Below are positions 35,557-43,597 of a stretch of 64,000 nt of DNA, piece by piece; position 1 is the stretch's first letter; each line of letters begins with the position of its first letter. The DNA comes from JAWHTC01 sp032586155. GTDB lineage: Bacteria > Pseudomonadota > Alphaproteobacteria > Rhodobacterales > Rhodobacteraceae. Position numbers and translations under genes: made by a program. The notes beneath the pieces are model-generated. The model worked only from the letters and a program-made list of their open reading frames with translations, ran no database searches and had not been told where the DNA came from. Location: positions 930,001-994,000 of the forward strand of contig NZ_JAWHTC010000001.1 of assembly GCF_032586155.1 (NCBI RefSeq), in the 5' to 3' direction.

Positions 35557-35945
35557 TCCTGTATCGCCCTACCGGCTTGAAAGAGTTGTTGTTGGTGCGC
35601 GATTCCGGCTGGAAAGAGTGGCCGCCGCGTCTGCCGGACCAACCGATTTTCTATCCGGTTACAACCTTCGACTATGCCGAGAAGATCGCGCGTGACTGGA
35701 ACTCAGTAACACCAGTGCCGGACAATCTGGGGTTTGTCACGCGTTGGGAAATGTCTGATGACATCATTGAAGCATATCCTCTTCAACTTGCTGGGGGTCG
35801 CGACCACGAGGAGTTGTGGGTACCTGCGGAAGATATGGAAGTTTTCAATGAGAGGATCGTCGGTGAAATCGAGGTGATTGCGGCCTATCGCGACAAGGCA
35901 CCGATTGACTTGAATGAAGCGCAGCCATTGTGGCAATCATCCTGA
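35553..35945 (+). CDS. Small conserved unknown, sometimes labelled ADP-ribosylation/crystallin J1
   Basis: A 130-residue soluble protein with MILYRPTGLKELLLV at its start, PIFYPVTTFDYAEKIARDW, GFVTRWEM, and HEELWVPAEDMEVFN near residue 90. The order LYRP, FYPV, then an E-rich EELWVPAE is reminiscent of the R-S-E layout of ADP-ribosyltransferase folds, but this is only a visual resemblance. It overlaps the moxR-like stop by ATGA and lies between the ATPase and the VWA gene, so it is part of that unit. The label is known from similar proteins; function is unproven. Confidence 0.6.
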
Positions 35946-35947
35946 TG

Positions 35948-36001
35948 CTTCATTTTGCCCAAAATACTCCGGGGGTTTGGGGGCAGCGCCCCCATGGCGG
36001 C
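35948..36001 (+). repeat. 3'-end-associated hairpin repeat (family 1), copy D
   Basis: On the plus strand, three bases after the stop at 35945: CTTCATTTTGCCC, AAAATACTCC, GGGGGTTTG, then hairpin TGGGGGC-AGC-GCCCCCA. The element ends only a few bases before the VWA start at 36004. Confidence 0.75.
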
Positions 36002-36003
36002 TG

Positions 36004-37266
36004 ATGGTTGAACTTCCCGACCTTGAATTGCCGGACAATCCCCGGCTGACCCATAATATCACCCATTTTGCCCGCGCCTTGCGCAAGGCGGGTTTGCCGA
36101 TCGGTCCGGGGCGTGTGATTGACGCCATTCGCGCAGTCGAGGCGGCGGGGTTTACCGAGAAACGTGATTTCTACTGGGTGCTGCATGCCTGTTTCGTGAA
36201 CCGCCCGGAACATCGCCGGATCTTTGCCCAGGTGTTCCGGCTATACTGGCGCGATCCGCGTTACATGGAACATATGATGTCGATGATGCTGCCGGCGGTG
36301 CGCGGTGTGCAGGAAGAACGCCGGGCCGAGGCAGCGGAAAAGCGGGCGGCAGAGGCGCTGCTTGACGGGGTCAATCGTGATCTGCCGGATGTGCCCGAGG
36401 CGGGCGAGGACGAAACCAAGATCGAGATCGACGCCTCGGCGACCATGTCGGGTGAAGAGCGGCTGCGGTCGTTGGACTTCGAGCAGATGAGCACAGAGGA
36501 GGTGGCGCAGGCCAAGCGTATGCTGGCGCAACTGAGTCTGCCGGTGAAGCCAATCCCGTCGCGGCGCACACAGGCGGCAAACCTGGGTCACAAGCTGGAT
36601 TGGCGGCGGACCTTGCGTAGCTCGATGCGGCGCGGAGGAGAGTTGCAAAAACTGGAAATGAAGACGCCGCGGATGCGTTGGCCCAACCTGGTGGTGTTGT
36701 GTGATATTTCCGGCTCGATGAGCCAGTACAGCCGCATGGTGCTGCATTTCCTCCATGCGGTGGCCAACCACAAGGGGGCGGGCTGGGCCAAGGTGCATGC
36801 GTTTACCTTTGGCACGCGGCTGACCAATATCACCCGGCACCTGGCAACACGCGACGTGGATCAGGCGTTGAAATCGGCCGGGACCGAGGCGCAGGACTGG
36901 GAAGGCGGCACGCGGATCGGCGCCTGCCTGCATGCGTTCAACCGCGACTGGTCGCGCCGGGTCATGGGGCAGGGAGCCGTGGTGCTGTTGATCACCGACG
37001 GGCTGGACCGCGACGAAGTGGGGCTGCTCGAACGGGAAGTGGAGCGTTTGCATCTGAGTTCGCGGCGGCTCATCTGGCTCAATCCGTTGCTCCGCTGGGA
37101 CGGATTTGCACCCCGTGCGCGTGGGATCGCGGCGATGCTACCCCATGTGGACAGTTTCCGCGCCGGGCATTCGATTGCCTCGCTGGAAGACCTGGCACGG
37201 GCGATCTCGCGGCCCGAGGATGCGGGTGAAAAGGCGCGGTTGATGGAGGCGCTGCGCGACCGTTGA
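36004..37266 (+). CDS. CoxE-like VWA domain protein
   Basis: A 420-residue protein with an N-terminal helical region and a C-terminal VWA domain. The MIDAS is complete: DISGSMSQYS near residue 233, a threonine in FTFGTRLTNIT, and an aspartate in LLITDGLDRDEV. Before it, LGHKLDWRRTLRSSMRRGG matches the CoxE family. CoxE partners the MoxR ATPase CoxD in assembling the Cu-Mo centre of CO dehydrogenase. I chose the ATG at 36004; the longer frame from 35914 would run through a repeat element. Confidence 0.9.
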   Translation: MVELPDLELPDNPRLTHNITHFARALRKAGLPIGPGRVIDAIRAVEAAGFTEKRDFYWVLHACFVNRPEHRRIFAQVFRLYWRDPRYMEHMMSMMLPAVRGVQEERRAEAAEKRAAEALLDGVNRDLPDVPEAGEDETKIEIDASATMSGEERLRSLDFEQMSTEEVAQAKRMLAQLSLPVKPIPSRRTQAANLGHKLDWRRTLRSSMRRGGELQKLEMKTPRMRWPNLVVLCDISGSMSQYSRMVLHFLHAVANHKGAGWAKVHAFTFGTRLTNITRHLATRDVDQALKSAGTEAQDWEGGTRIGACLHAFNRDWSRRVMGQGAVVLLITDGLDRDEVGLLEREVERLHLSSRRLIWLNPLLRWDGFAPRARGIAAMLPHVDSFRAGHSIASLEDLARAISRPEDAGEKARLMEALRDR

Positions 37267-37324
37267 GGCAGGACCAGGATTTCTCGAAAACTCTTGGCCA
37301 AATTCGCCGGAAAGCTGCTGTGTG

Positions 37325-37843
37325 CTACTCGGGCAGAGCGCAGAGACTGCTTTCGACGCGAGTCATCAGGAAACTCTTGTCATCGGGTTCGGCCGTTAGC
37401 ACCTCTTCGCCCTCATCGCAGTCATGAAAATAGATTTCATTGTTTATTTTTAGCAGGATCTGGTCGGGCCCGCGATCTTCCAGTGAAAACTGCCCACCGT
37501 CGCATTCCAGGCCGCATCCCATTCCGTCGCCTTCGGGCCAACAGAAACCGGTTGCGTTGTACATGTCCGGATAACCCCGCAAGGCAACCCAAAAATTGAC
37601 GACGATCTCGGGTGCGTCCGGATACAGCATCGGTTTCCCGTCGGTGCCGAATGGGCCCGAGTGTTTGGCATCATGGGTCAGCCGGATATGGGTGACCCGT
37701 TGCAAGGGGTGCTGCGCCAGGTGGCTGTCAGAATAAACCCGTTCATAACAGCTTTGCTCGGCACCGAAATGGCGGCTGAGAGGGGGCTCGGCCAGAGCGG
37801 GAGAGCCAAGCAGGACAAGACAGGAAAGTGCAATGCCACGCAT
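37325..37843 (-). CDS. Secreted cysteine-containing hypothetical protein
   Basis: A 172-residue protein with a signal peptide (cleavage after about residue 18, ALA). The mature part has seven cysteines (FGAEQSCYE, GFCWPEGDGMGCGLECDGG, HDCDEG and the near-terminal SSLCALPE), suggesting disulfides in the periplasm. I recognise no family. It is on the opposite strand to its neighbours and ends 58 bases before the VWA stop. Confidence 0.65.
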   Translation of the reverse strand: MRGIALSCLVLLGSPALAEPPLSRHFGAEQSCYERVYSDSHLAQHPLQRVTHIRLTHDAKHSGPFGTDGKPMLYPDAPEIVVNFWVALRGYPDMYNATGFCWPEGDGMGCGLECDGGQFSLEDRGPDQILLKINNEIYFHDCDEGEEVLTAEPDDKSFLMTRVESSLCALPE

Positions 37844-38157
37844 GAAAAACTCCCGTGTTTGAGCCGGTTTGAATTCGTTTGATCAAACCATTTTTAGCTG
37901 AATTGCGATAGGTTTGATTTGCGTCATTTACAATTCAATCCAGGTGGTCTTGTTTGGTCTCAATTGGCAGATAGGTGGCTTTTTCGCAGTTCCGAATTGC
38001 GGGGCTGTTGAAGGCGTTTTTTGGGGTATCGAGGCCGTTGCGATGCGGATCGCGGCGGCTTTGCCAATATCTGCCCGTGCCGGAAACACGGCCAAAGTCG
38101 GGGGAGACAAGCCGGCGAGGGCGCGCCATAGTGAGCTTTGCGAGGGGAGGAAACGCG
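37844..38157. promoter_or_regulatory. Divergent intergenic region with palindromic operator-like site
   Basis: A 314-base gap between the divergent secreted-protein gene and xdhC-like gene. It is locally AT-rich and contains a perfect 12-base palindrome GTTTGATCAAAC (37877-37888) and two further GGTTTGA half-copies (37866-37872, 37911-37917). The cluster lies 23-75 bases from the start at 37843. Nothing gene-like is seen. Confidence 0.4.
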
Positions 38158-39132
38158 ATGGAACGGTTCGACAATATGCCGGAAACCGCGCTGGCGTGGC
38201 ATCGTGCCGGGCGTAAGGTTGCATTGGCCACCGTGGTGCAAACCTGGGGCAGCGCCCCGCGCCGTGTGGGTAGCCAGCTGGTTATCGCCGAGGATGGTGC
38301 CATCGAGGGCTCGGTTTCGGGCGGTTGTGTCGAAGGTGACGTTGTGCTTGAGGCCTTGGAAGCGATTGCCGAGGGGGCCCCGCGGGCGTTGGAATACGGA
38401 ATTTCCGATGGCGATGCCTTTGCCGTGGGGCTGGCCTGTGGCGGCACCATCCGGGTGTTGGTCGAACCGGTGGGGCCGGTTCTTCCGGTGGCGCTGTTGC
38501 AAGAGCTGGTGGCGGCACGGGCCGCACGTGACAAGGTGGCGGTGGTGTCGCCGCCCGAGGTCGGGGTACGGCGGCTGGTCCGCGAGGGTTTTGACGACCG
38601 GTTCCGCATGGATTGGTCGGGGTTCGAGGAAGACGGCAGTTTTGTCACTATCCACAACCCGCCTTTGCGAGTGATCATTGTCGGCGCGGTGCATATTGCC
38701 CAGGCGCTGGTGCCTATGGCGCGGCTGGCCGGGTTCGATCCGATACTGATCGAGCCGCGCCCGGCCTTTGGCAGTGAAGAGCGTTTCCCCGGCGAGACCA
38801 TCGTGGATGAGTGGCCGGATGAGGGGGTGCGGGCTTTGGGCCTGGACGGGCGGACCGCGCTGGTGTTGCTGACCCATGACCCGAAGCTTGACGACCCGGC
38901 ACTAATCGAAGCTTTGGAGACGGATGTGTTTTATATTGGCGCCCTGGGGTCGACCCGGACGCAGGCAAAGCGGGTCGCAAGGATGCAGGAAGCGGGATTG
39001 AGTGACGCCCAGATTGGTCGAATTCACGGGCCCGTGGGGCTGGACATTGGCGCAGCCAGCCCGGCCGAGATCGCAGTGTCGATCCTGGCGGAATGCTTGC
39101 AGGTGCTGAGAAAAGGGGAGAGCGGACAATGA
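38158..39132 (+). CDS. XdhC/CoxF-family molybdenum-enzyme maturation protein
   Basis: A 324-residue protein of the XdhC family, which inserts sulfurated molybdopterin cofactor into xanthine dehydrogenase-type enzymes. The N-terminal XdhC/CoxI domain has VVQTWGSAPRRVGSQLVI, SVSGGCVEGDVV and LACGGTIRVLVEP. The C-terminal Rossmann domain has VIIVGAVHIAQALVPMA and YIGALGSTRTQAKR. The ATG at 38158 follows GGGGAGGAAACGCG. It overlaps the next gene by ATGA, and the VWA/MoxR pair lies just upstream. Confidence 0.9.
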   Translation: MERFDNMPETALAWHRAGRKVALATVVQTWGSAPRRVGSQLVIAEDGAIEGSVSGGCVEGDVVLEALEAIAEGAPRALEYGISDGDAFAVGLACGGTIRVLVEPVGPVLPVALLQELVAARAARDKVAVVSPPEVGVRRLVREGFDDRFRMDWSGFEEDGSFVTIHNPPLRVIIVGAVHIAQALVPMARLAGFDPILIEPRPAFGSEERFPGETIVDEWPDEGVRALGLDGRTALVLLTHDPKLDDPALIEALETDVFYIGALGSTRTQAKRVARMQEAGLSDAQIGRIHGPVGLDIGAASPAEIAVSILAECLQVLRKGESGQ

Positions 39133-40133
39133 AATTCGGACCGGTTTCCATTGGTCAGGCCGAAGGGGCCATTTTGGCGCATTCGGTCAAGGCGGGCCGC
39201 AAGAAGCTGCGTAAGGGAATGGTGCTGGAAGGGGCGCATATCCAAGCGCTGCGCAAGGCCGGAATCAAGACCGTTACAGTAGCACAGCTCGAGGCCGATG
39301 ACAGCCACGAGGACGTGGCGGCGCAGGCGCTGGCACAGGCGCTGGTGGCGGGCGGCGATGACGGGTTGAGATTGACCAGGCCCCAGACCGGGCGTGTCAA
39401 CATCCTTGCCCGGAGACCGGGGGTTGTGACGATGGACAAAGACCAGGTGAACAAGGTCAACAGGGTCCATCCGATGATCACTGTGGCGACGGTACCGCCT
39501 TTTCAGCAGATGGAAACCGGCGGCATGGTCGCGACGGTCAAGATTATCTCTTATGGCGTGCCGGGGATGGACCTTGGCAATGCCGTGGGCAAGGCACGAC
39601 GCGCGATCAAATTGAATGAGCCGATTTTGGCAAGTGCGTCGCTGATCATCAGTGACATTCCCGGCGGAGCTGGCAAAAAGGGGCGCGCAGCCATTGAAAA
39701 TCGGTTGACCCGGTTGGGGGTGGAATTGATCGAGACGATCACGGTGGCGCATGAGACCGAGGCCCTGACAGAGGCCATCAAGGCGGCCGAGGGGGAGTTG
39801 ATTCTGATCCTGACCGGCTCGGCCACGTCAGACCCGCAGGATGTGGCGCCCGAGGCGCTGCGTTTGGCAGGGGGCAAGGTACGCCGTTTCGGGATGCCGG
39901 TTGATCCGGGCAACCTTTTGTTTGTCGGACGTGTGAAGAAGGGGCGTCCGGTGATCGGATTGCCGGGCTGTGCCCGCTCGCCCAAGCTCAACGGGGCCGA
40001 TTGGGTGTTGAGCCGTGTGGTCTGTGGTATTGATGTGGGCAACAAGGATATTGCCGCGATGGGGGTTGGCGGGCTGTTGAAGGAAATCCCGACCCGGCCG
40101 ATGCCGCGGTTGGGGAAGACTCCCAAGAATTGA
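39129..40133 (+). CDS. Molybdopterin-binding (MoCF/MoeA-like) protein
   Basis: A 334-residue protein with a C-terminal MoCF-biosynthesis fold: IKAAEGELILILTGSATSDP near residue 218, RFGMPVDPGNLLFVG and RPVIGLPGCARSP match the molybdopterin-binding GSxAxxP and PG motifs of MoeA/CinA-type proteins. The N-terminal part (about 1-130) is unlike MoeA. In some bacteria this domain is fused to a MobA-like nucleotidyltransferase; that part is absent. It likely works with XdhC in cofactor delivery to a hydroxylase encoded elsewhere. Confidence 0.85.
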   Translation: MKFGPVSIGQAEGAILAHSVKAGRKKLRKGMVLEGAHIQALRKAGIKTVTVAQLEADDSHEDVAAQALAQALVAGGDDGLRLTRPQTGRVNILARRPGVVTMDKDQVNKVNRVHPMITVATVPPFQQMETGGMVATVKIISYGVPGMDLGNAVGKARRAIKLNEPILASASLIISDIPGGAGKKGRAAIENRLTRLGVELIETITVAHETEALTEAIKAAEGELILILTGSATSDPQDVAPEALRLAGGKVRRFGMPVDPGNLLFVGRVKKGRPVIGLPGCARSPKLNGADWVLSRVVCGIDVGNKDIAAMGVGGLLKEIPTRPMPRLGKTPKN

Positions 40134-40198
40134 TCAGAACCGGGGCCTGGCGGTTTGTGCCATTTGTGGTTGGTGCTTTCCGGTCTGGTTTCCGGCCT

Positions 40199-40303
40199 CA
40201 AGCCGCCACTCGAACAACCCGGCCCCCCTTCATCTGACTAAAAAATTACCGGAGGTCTGGGAGCTGGCCCTCCGGCCGGTCGGATTGCGCAAGCAATTCG
40301 AAA
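40199..40303. repeat. Dispersed repeat family 2, copy 2
   Basis: Same order as 22072-22177: CAAGCCGC, CATCTGAC, a GA/AT block, GGAGG-type run, GGCCGGTCGGATTGCG, TTCGAAA. The terminal stem is perfect here: ATTGC-GCAA-GCAAT (40284-40297), with a GNRA-type loop. Lies between convergent gene ends. Confidence 0.7.
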
Positions 40304-40353
40304 ACCTGTTCAAGGTCAGAAATCGGACCTCGTTTCAAACTCGGTCGACGGTC

Positions 40354-40941
40354 TCAGACGGGTTTTCGGGCGATGAAGTCGATATAGGCGGCCACACCTT
40401 TGCCGGACTGGGCTTCGCGTTCGTATTCCTTCACTTCCAGCACCTCACAAGTGGGGAAGCATTCGCGCAGGGTCTTCTCGGTATACATATTCTCGACGAA
40501 GGGTGGGCCGCCGGTGCCATGGGCAACCTGTTCGGGTGTATAGCCGTGCAGGATGATCAGCCCACCGGGTTTGGTGGCCTTTTGCATCTTGGCGAAGAGC
40601 TTGTTGCGTTCGACCGGGCCGACGAATTGGATGAAGAGGCCCATCACGATGTCGTATTGGCCTTCGAATTCCTGGGCGAGTACGTCGAACTGGCGGAAAT
40701 TGACCGTGGCGCCGCGCTCGGCAGCCAGCATCCGCGCCTTGGCCAGCGCCGAAGGGGCAAATTCCAGCGCCGTGACATCCAGACCGCGTTCGGCCAGATG
40801 GACCGAGTTGCGGCCCTCGCCATCGGCGACGGACAACACGGTCTGGCCGGGTTTGAACCAGTCGTCGTATTCGATCATGAACCGGGCGGGGTCCTTGCCG
40901 AAAACGAAATCGGAGGTGGCGGCAAAACGTTCTTCCCACAT
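40354..40941 (-). CDS. Class I SAM-dependent methyltransferase (TehB/UbiE-like)
   Basis: A 195-residue methyltransferase. VLSVADGEGRNSVHLAERG near residue 35 is motif I in the TehB-like form, VTALEFAPSALAKAR is motif II, and QYDIVMGLFIQFVGP is motif IV. KPGGLIILHGY is the post strand. Related proteins act on small thiols, tellurite or unknown metabolites; no specific substrate can be named. It faces infC's terminator upstream. Confidence 0.8.
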   Translation of the reverse strand: MWEERFAATSDFVFGKDPARFMIEYDDWFKPGQTVLSVADGEGRNSVHLAERGLDVTALEFAPSALAKARMLAAERGATVNFRQFDVLAQEFEGQYDIVMGLFIQFVGPVERNKLFAKMQKATKPGGLIILHGYTPEQVAHGTGGPPFVENMYTEKTLRECFPTCEVLEVKEYEREAQSGKGVAAYIDFIARKPV

Positions 40942-40964
40942 GGCCTGATATCCTGTTCCAGAAT

Positions 40965-40993
40965 TGAAAAACGCCCCGCGAGTGCGAGGCGTT
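40965..40993 (-). terminator. Rho-independent terminator of infC
   Basis: On the minus strand, 19 bases after the infC stop: a 10-bp stem (one G-T pair) AACGCCTCGC-ACTC-GCGGGGCGTT followed by TTT. No other gene follows in the infC transcript before it. Confidence 0.75.
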
Positions 40994-41011
40994 CAGGTAT
41001 TTAGGTATGGA

Positions 41012-41560
41012 TCACTTCTGCGGCAAGGGCGCGATCATCATGATCATCTGGCGGCCTTCCATCTTGGGCATGTTTTCAACCTTGCCGACCTCGGCAATGT
41101 CGTCCGCCACCCGGAGCAGAAGCTCGCGGCCAAGGTTCTGGTGCGCCATTTCGCGACCGCGGAACCGCAGCGTGATCTTGACCTTATCGCCATTGCCCAG
41201 GAACTTGAACACGTTGCGCATCTTCACATCGTAGTCATGCGTGTCGGTGTTGGGGCGGAACTTCACCTCTTTCACCTCGATGATCTTTTGCTTCTTGCGG
41301 GCCTCGGATTCGCGTTTCTGCTGTTCATATTTGAACTTGCCGAAATCCATGATCTTGCAGACCGGGGGCGTGGCATTGGGCGAGATTTCGACCAGGTCAA
41401 GCCCGGCCTCTTCTGCCAGGTCCATCGCCCTGCGCGGGGAAACAACCCCGTGGTTTTCGCCTTCGGCGCCGATCAGGCGGATTTCGTCGGCGCGAATCTT
41501 GTCGTTGACGCGGGGGCCAGTGTCGCGCTGTGGGGGCGCATTGTGAGGTCTGCGGGCTAT
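41012..41560 (-). CDS. infC: Translation initiation factor IF-3, ATA start codon
   Basis: IF-3 binds the 30S subunit and rejects non-AUG initiation. The 182-residue product starts ARRPHNAPPQRDTGPRVND after an initiator encoded by ATA (41558-41560); an AAGGA site lies ten bases before it. VCKIMDFGKFKYEQQK, EVKFRPNTDTHDYDVK and LRFRGREMAH are family hallmarks. An in-frame ATG 24 codons upstream would add residues unlike any IF-3. Rare start codons (AUU, AUA, AUC) are a known feature of infC, allowing IF-3 to repress its own synthesis. It is monocistronic here, followed by a terminator. Confidence 0.93.
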   Translation of the reverse strand: MARRPHNAPPQRDTGPRVNDKIRADEIRLIGAEGENHGVVSPRRAMDLAEEAGLDLVEISPNATPPVCKIMDFGKFKYEQQKRESEARKKQKIIEVKEVKFRPNTDTHDYDVKMRNVFKFLGNGDKVKITLRFRGREMAHQNLGRELLLRVADDIAEVGKVENMPKMEGRQMIMMIAPLPQK

Positions 41561-41773
41561 GGTTTTGATCCTTCGGTTGTTTTTCAACGGGTTTCGAGGG
41601 TGCAAGGTAGCTGCGCGGGCCGGGCACTTCAAGCGGCAAAATTAGCCACATTTGGGCAGAGTGCGACGAGATTCCCCCTAGTTCCCCCTTGTGGACAGGT
41701 GGCAAAGAGTGCATCCCGACAGCGTTATGAATGTCCGGCGCCGGAGTTGGCGTCGTAAACGGGGACGAAAACT

Positions 41774-42610
41774 ATGAAAAACCTGATCTGGGCTGCTGTG
41801 GCCGTTGTTGTGATTGGCGGTGGGTACTACTGGTACTCGGAAAATGCACGTCAGGCGGAAGAAGCTGCTGCCGCCGCCGCAGCCGAAGCCGCGAAGAAGG
41901 CTGAAGAAGAGGCTGCCGCCGCTGCGAAGAAAGCCGAGGAAGAGGCTGCTGCCGCTGCCGCCGAGGCTGCCAAGAAGGCCGAAGAAGAGGCCGCTGCCGC
42001 TGCTGCCGAAGCTGCGAAGAAGGCTGAGGAAGAAGCTGCTGCCGCTGCTGAGGCTGCCAAGAAGGCCGAAGAAGAGGCCGCTGCCGCTGCTGCCGAAGCT
42101 GCGAAGAAGGCCGAAGAAGAGGCTGCCGCCGCTGCGAAAAAAGCCGAGGAAGAGGCTGCTGCCGCTGCCGCCGAGGCTGCCAAGAAGGCTGAAGAAGAGG
42201 CTGCTGCCGCTGCGAAGAAAGCCGAGGAAGAGGCGGCTGCTGCCGCTGCCGAGGCCGCCAAGAAGGCCGAAGAAGAGGCCGCTGCCGCTGCTGCCGAAGC
42301 TGCGAAGAAGGCTGAGGAAGAAGCTGCTGCCGCTGCCGAGGCCGCCAAGAAGGCTGAAGAAGAGGCCGCTGCCGCTGCTGAAGCCGCTGCTGCCGAAGCC
42401 GAGGCGGCTGCGGAAAGTGCCGACGGGATGGCCGATTTGCTGACCGTGGACGGGTTCAACATGGACAAGGTTGTCGAGATGATCGACGGCACCGATGCCA
42501 TCGGCGCGATGGAAAAGACCCTGCTGAAAACCGGCCTCGAGAAGGCCAAGGACAATCCCGAGCTGCTGAAAGCGACGCTGGACAAGATCAAGGAAGCGAT
42601 GGGGATGTAA
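41774..42610 (+). CDS. Membrane-anchored Ala/Glu/Lys-repeat helical protein
   Basis: A 278-residue protein in three parts: an N-terminal membrane helix (about residues 4-21, LIWAAVAVVVIGGGYYWYS), then about 195 residues of repeated AAKKAEEEAAAAA units, then a 58-residue C-terminal domain (DGMADLLTVDGFNMDKVV to IKEAMGM). The repeats are highly charged with alternating E and K blocks, favouring a long single helix or coiled coil, about 29 nm if fully helical. The C-terminal domain is periplasmic by orientation, if the anchor is a signal anchor. No family is recognised. A strong terminator follows. Confidence 0.8.
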   Translation: MKNLIWAAVAVVVIGGGYYWYSENARQAEEAAAAAAAEAAKKAEEEAAAAAKKAEEEAAAAAAEAAKKAEEEAAAAAAEAAKKAEEEAAAAAEAAKKAEEEAAAAAAEAAKKAEEEAAAAAKKAEEEAAAAAAEAAKKAEEEAAAAAKKAEEEAAAAAAEAAKKAEEEAAAAAAEAAKKAEEEAAAAAEAAKKAEEEAAAAAEAAAAEAEAAAESADGMADLLTVDGFNMDKVVEMIDGTDAIGAMEKTLLKTGLEKAKDNPELLKATLDKIKEAMGM

Positions 42611-42633
42611 ACCTAACGCCATCCGGTAAAAAG

Positions 42634-42665
42634 AAACCGCGCCGATTTCCGGCGCGGTTTTTCTT
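42634..42665 (+). terminator. Rho-independent terminator
   Basis: Perfect 10-bp stem AAACCGCGCC (42634-42643) and GGCGCGGTTT (42651-42660) with a 7-base loop, followed by TTCTTT. It closes the Ala-repeat gene and, by its A-run on the other side, may serve the minus-strand fpr gene too. Confidence 0.88.
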
Positions 42666-42681
42666 TGGTTGGAGTGGGCAC

Positions 42682-42704
42682 GGTGGGCAGGTTGCCCACC
42701 CTAC
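42682..42704. repeat. Short palindromic repeat, copy 3
   Basis: GGTGGGCAGGTTGCCCACCC followed by TAC; the best-paired copy (GTGGGCA/TGCCCAC). Lies just after the terminator and next to the fpr stop. Confidence 0.65.
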
Positions 42705-42706
42705 AG

Positions 42707-43576
42707 TCAATCTAGGAAGGCTTTTTCCACCACGTAAGTCTTGGGATCGGAGTTGGCACCTTCTTCGAGCCCGAACTCTTCGAGCATGTCCTTGAGTTCA
42801 AGGTTGAAGGCGAGGTTGCCGCAGATCATGGCCCGGTCATGTTCGGGTTTGATCGGGGCGACATCCAGGTCCTCGAACGCCTGACCCGAGCGCATCAGGT
42901 CGGTGATGCGGCCCATTTTCGGGCTCTCTTCGCGGGTTGTGGTCGGGTAGTATTTGATCTTCTTCCAGAAACCTTCGCCGATCACTTCGTTCAACAGCTC
43001 GTCATGTTTCAGGCTGTCGATGATCGCGGCACCGTATTCCAACTCGCCACAGGTGCGGCAGGTGTGGGTGATGATGACCTCGTCATAGTCGTGATAAGTC
43101 TGCGGTTCGCGCAAAAGCGAGGCGAAGGGCGCAAAGCCAGTGCCGGTGGCAAAGAACCAGAGCCGCTTGCCGGGCAGCAGCGCATCATGCACCAGCGTGC
43201 CCACCGGTTTGGGGCGCAGGATGATCTCGTCACCGGGCTGAATATGCTGCAGTCGAGACGTAAGCGGACCGTCGGGGACCTTGATCGAGTAGAATTCCAG
43301 CTCTTCGCCCCAGGACGGTGAGGCGATGGAATAGGCCCTGAGCAGCGGTTTCTGCTTGCCCGTCTTGGGGTCCGGATCGCCCATCAGCCCGATCATCACA
43401 AACTCGCCCGAGCGGAAGCGCAGCGCCGACGGCCGAGACACGCGGAACGAGAACAGTCGGTCGGTCCAGTGTTTGACGGAAAGAACAGTCTGCGCATCGG
43501 GCAGGGCAGGGGCCTTGGGAACTTTGATGTTTGTATCGGTCACTGGGGTCAACTCGGTCATTTCATTAGCGGGCAA
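42707..43576 (-). CDS. fpr: Ferredoxin/flavodoxin-NADP+ reductase
   Basis: A 289-residue flavoprotein moving electrons between NADPH and ferredoxin. FAD-binding RAYSIASPSW near residue 78 and NADP-binding GTGFAPFASLLREP near 142 are clear, and the C-terminus ends VEKAFLD as in bacterial Fpr. It follows DUF934 and cysH, so it probably supplies reductant to sulfite reductase. Two starts are possible: an ATG at 43561 without a good ribosome site, and a TTG at 43576 nine bases after AAGGAGGGG; I used the TTG. A 15-bp perfect inverted repeat lies 22 bases upstream. Confidence 0.92.
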   Translation of the reverse strand: MPANEMTELTPVTDTNIKVPKAPALPDAQTVLSVKHWTDRLFSFRVSRPSALRFRSGEFVMIGLMGDPDPKTGKQKPLLRAYSIASPSWGEELEFYSIKVPDGPLTSRLQHIQPGDEIILRPKPVGTLVHDALLPGKRLWFFATGTGFAPFASLLREPQTYHDYDEVIITHTCRTCGELEYGAAIIDSLKHDELLNEVIGEGFWKKIKYYPTTTREESPKMGRITDLMRSGQAFEDLDVAPIKPEHDRAMICGNLAFNLELKDMLEEFGLEEGANSDPKTYVVEKAFLD

Positions 43577-43597
43577 ACGTGTTTGCCCCTCCTTAAA

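Noticed and set aside
41851..42591. A 246-residue open frame on the minus strand opposite the Ala-repeat protein
   Set aside because: It is a mirror of the GCN/GAR codon repeats (poly-Ala/Ser) and lacks a ribosome site; the plus-strand frame has an anchor and a globular end.
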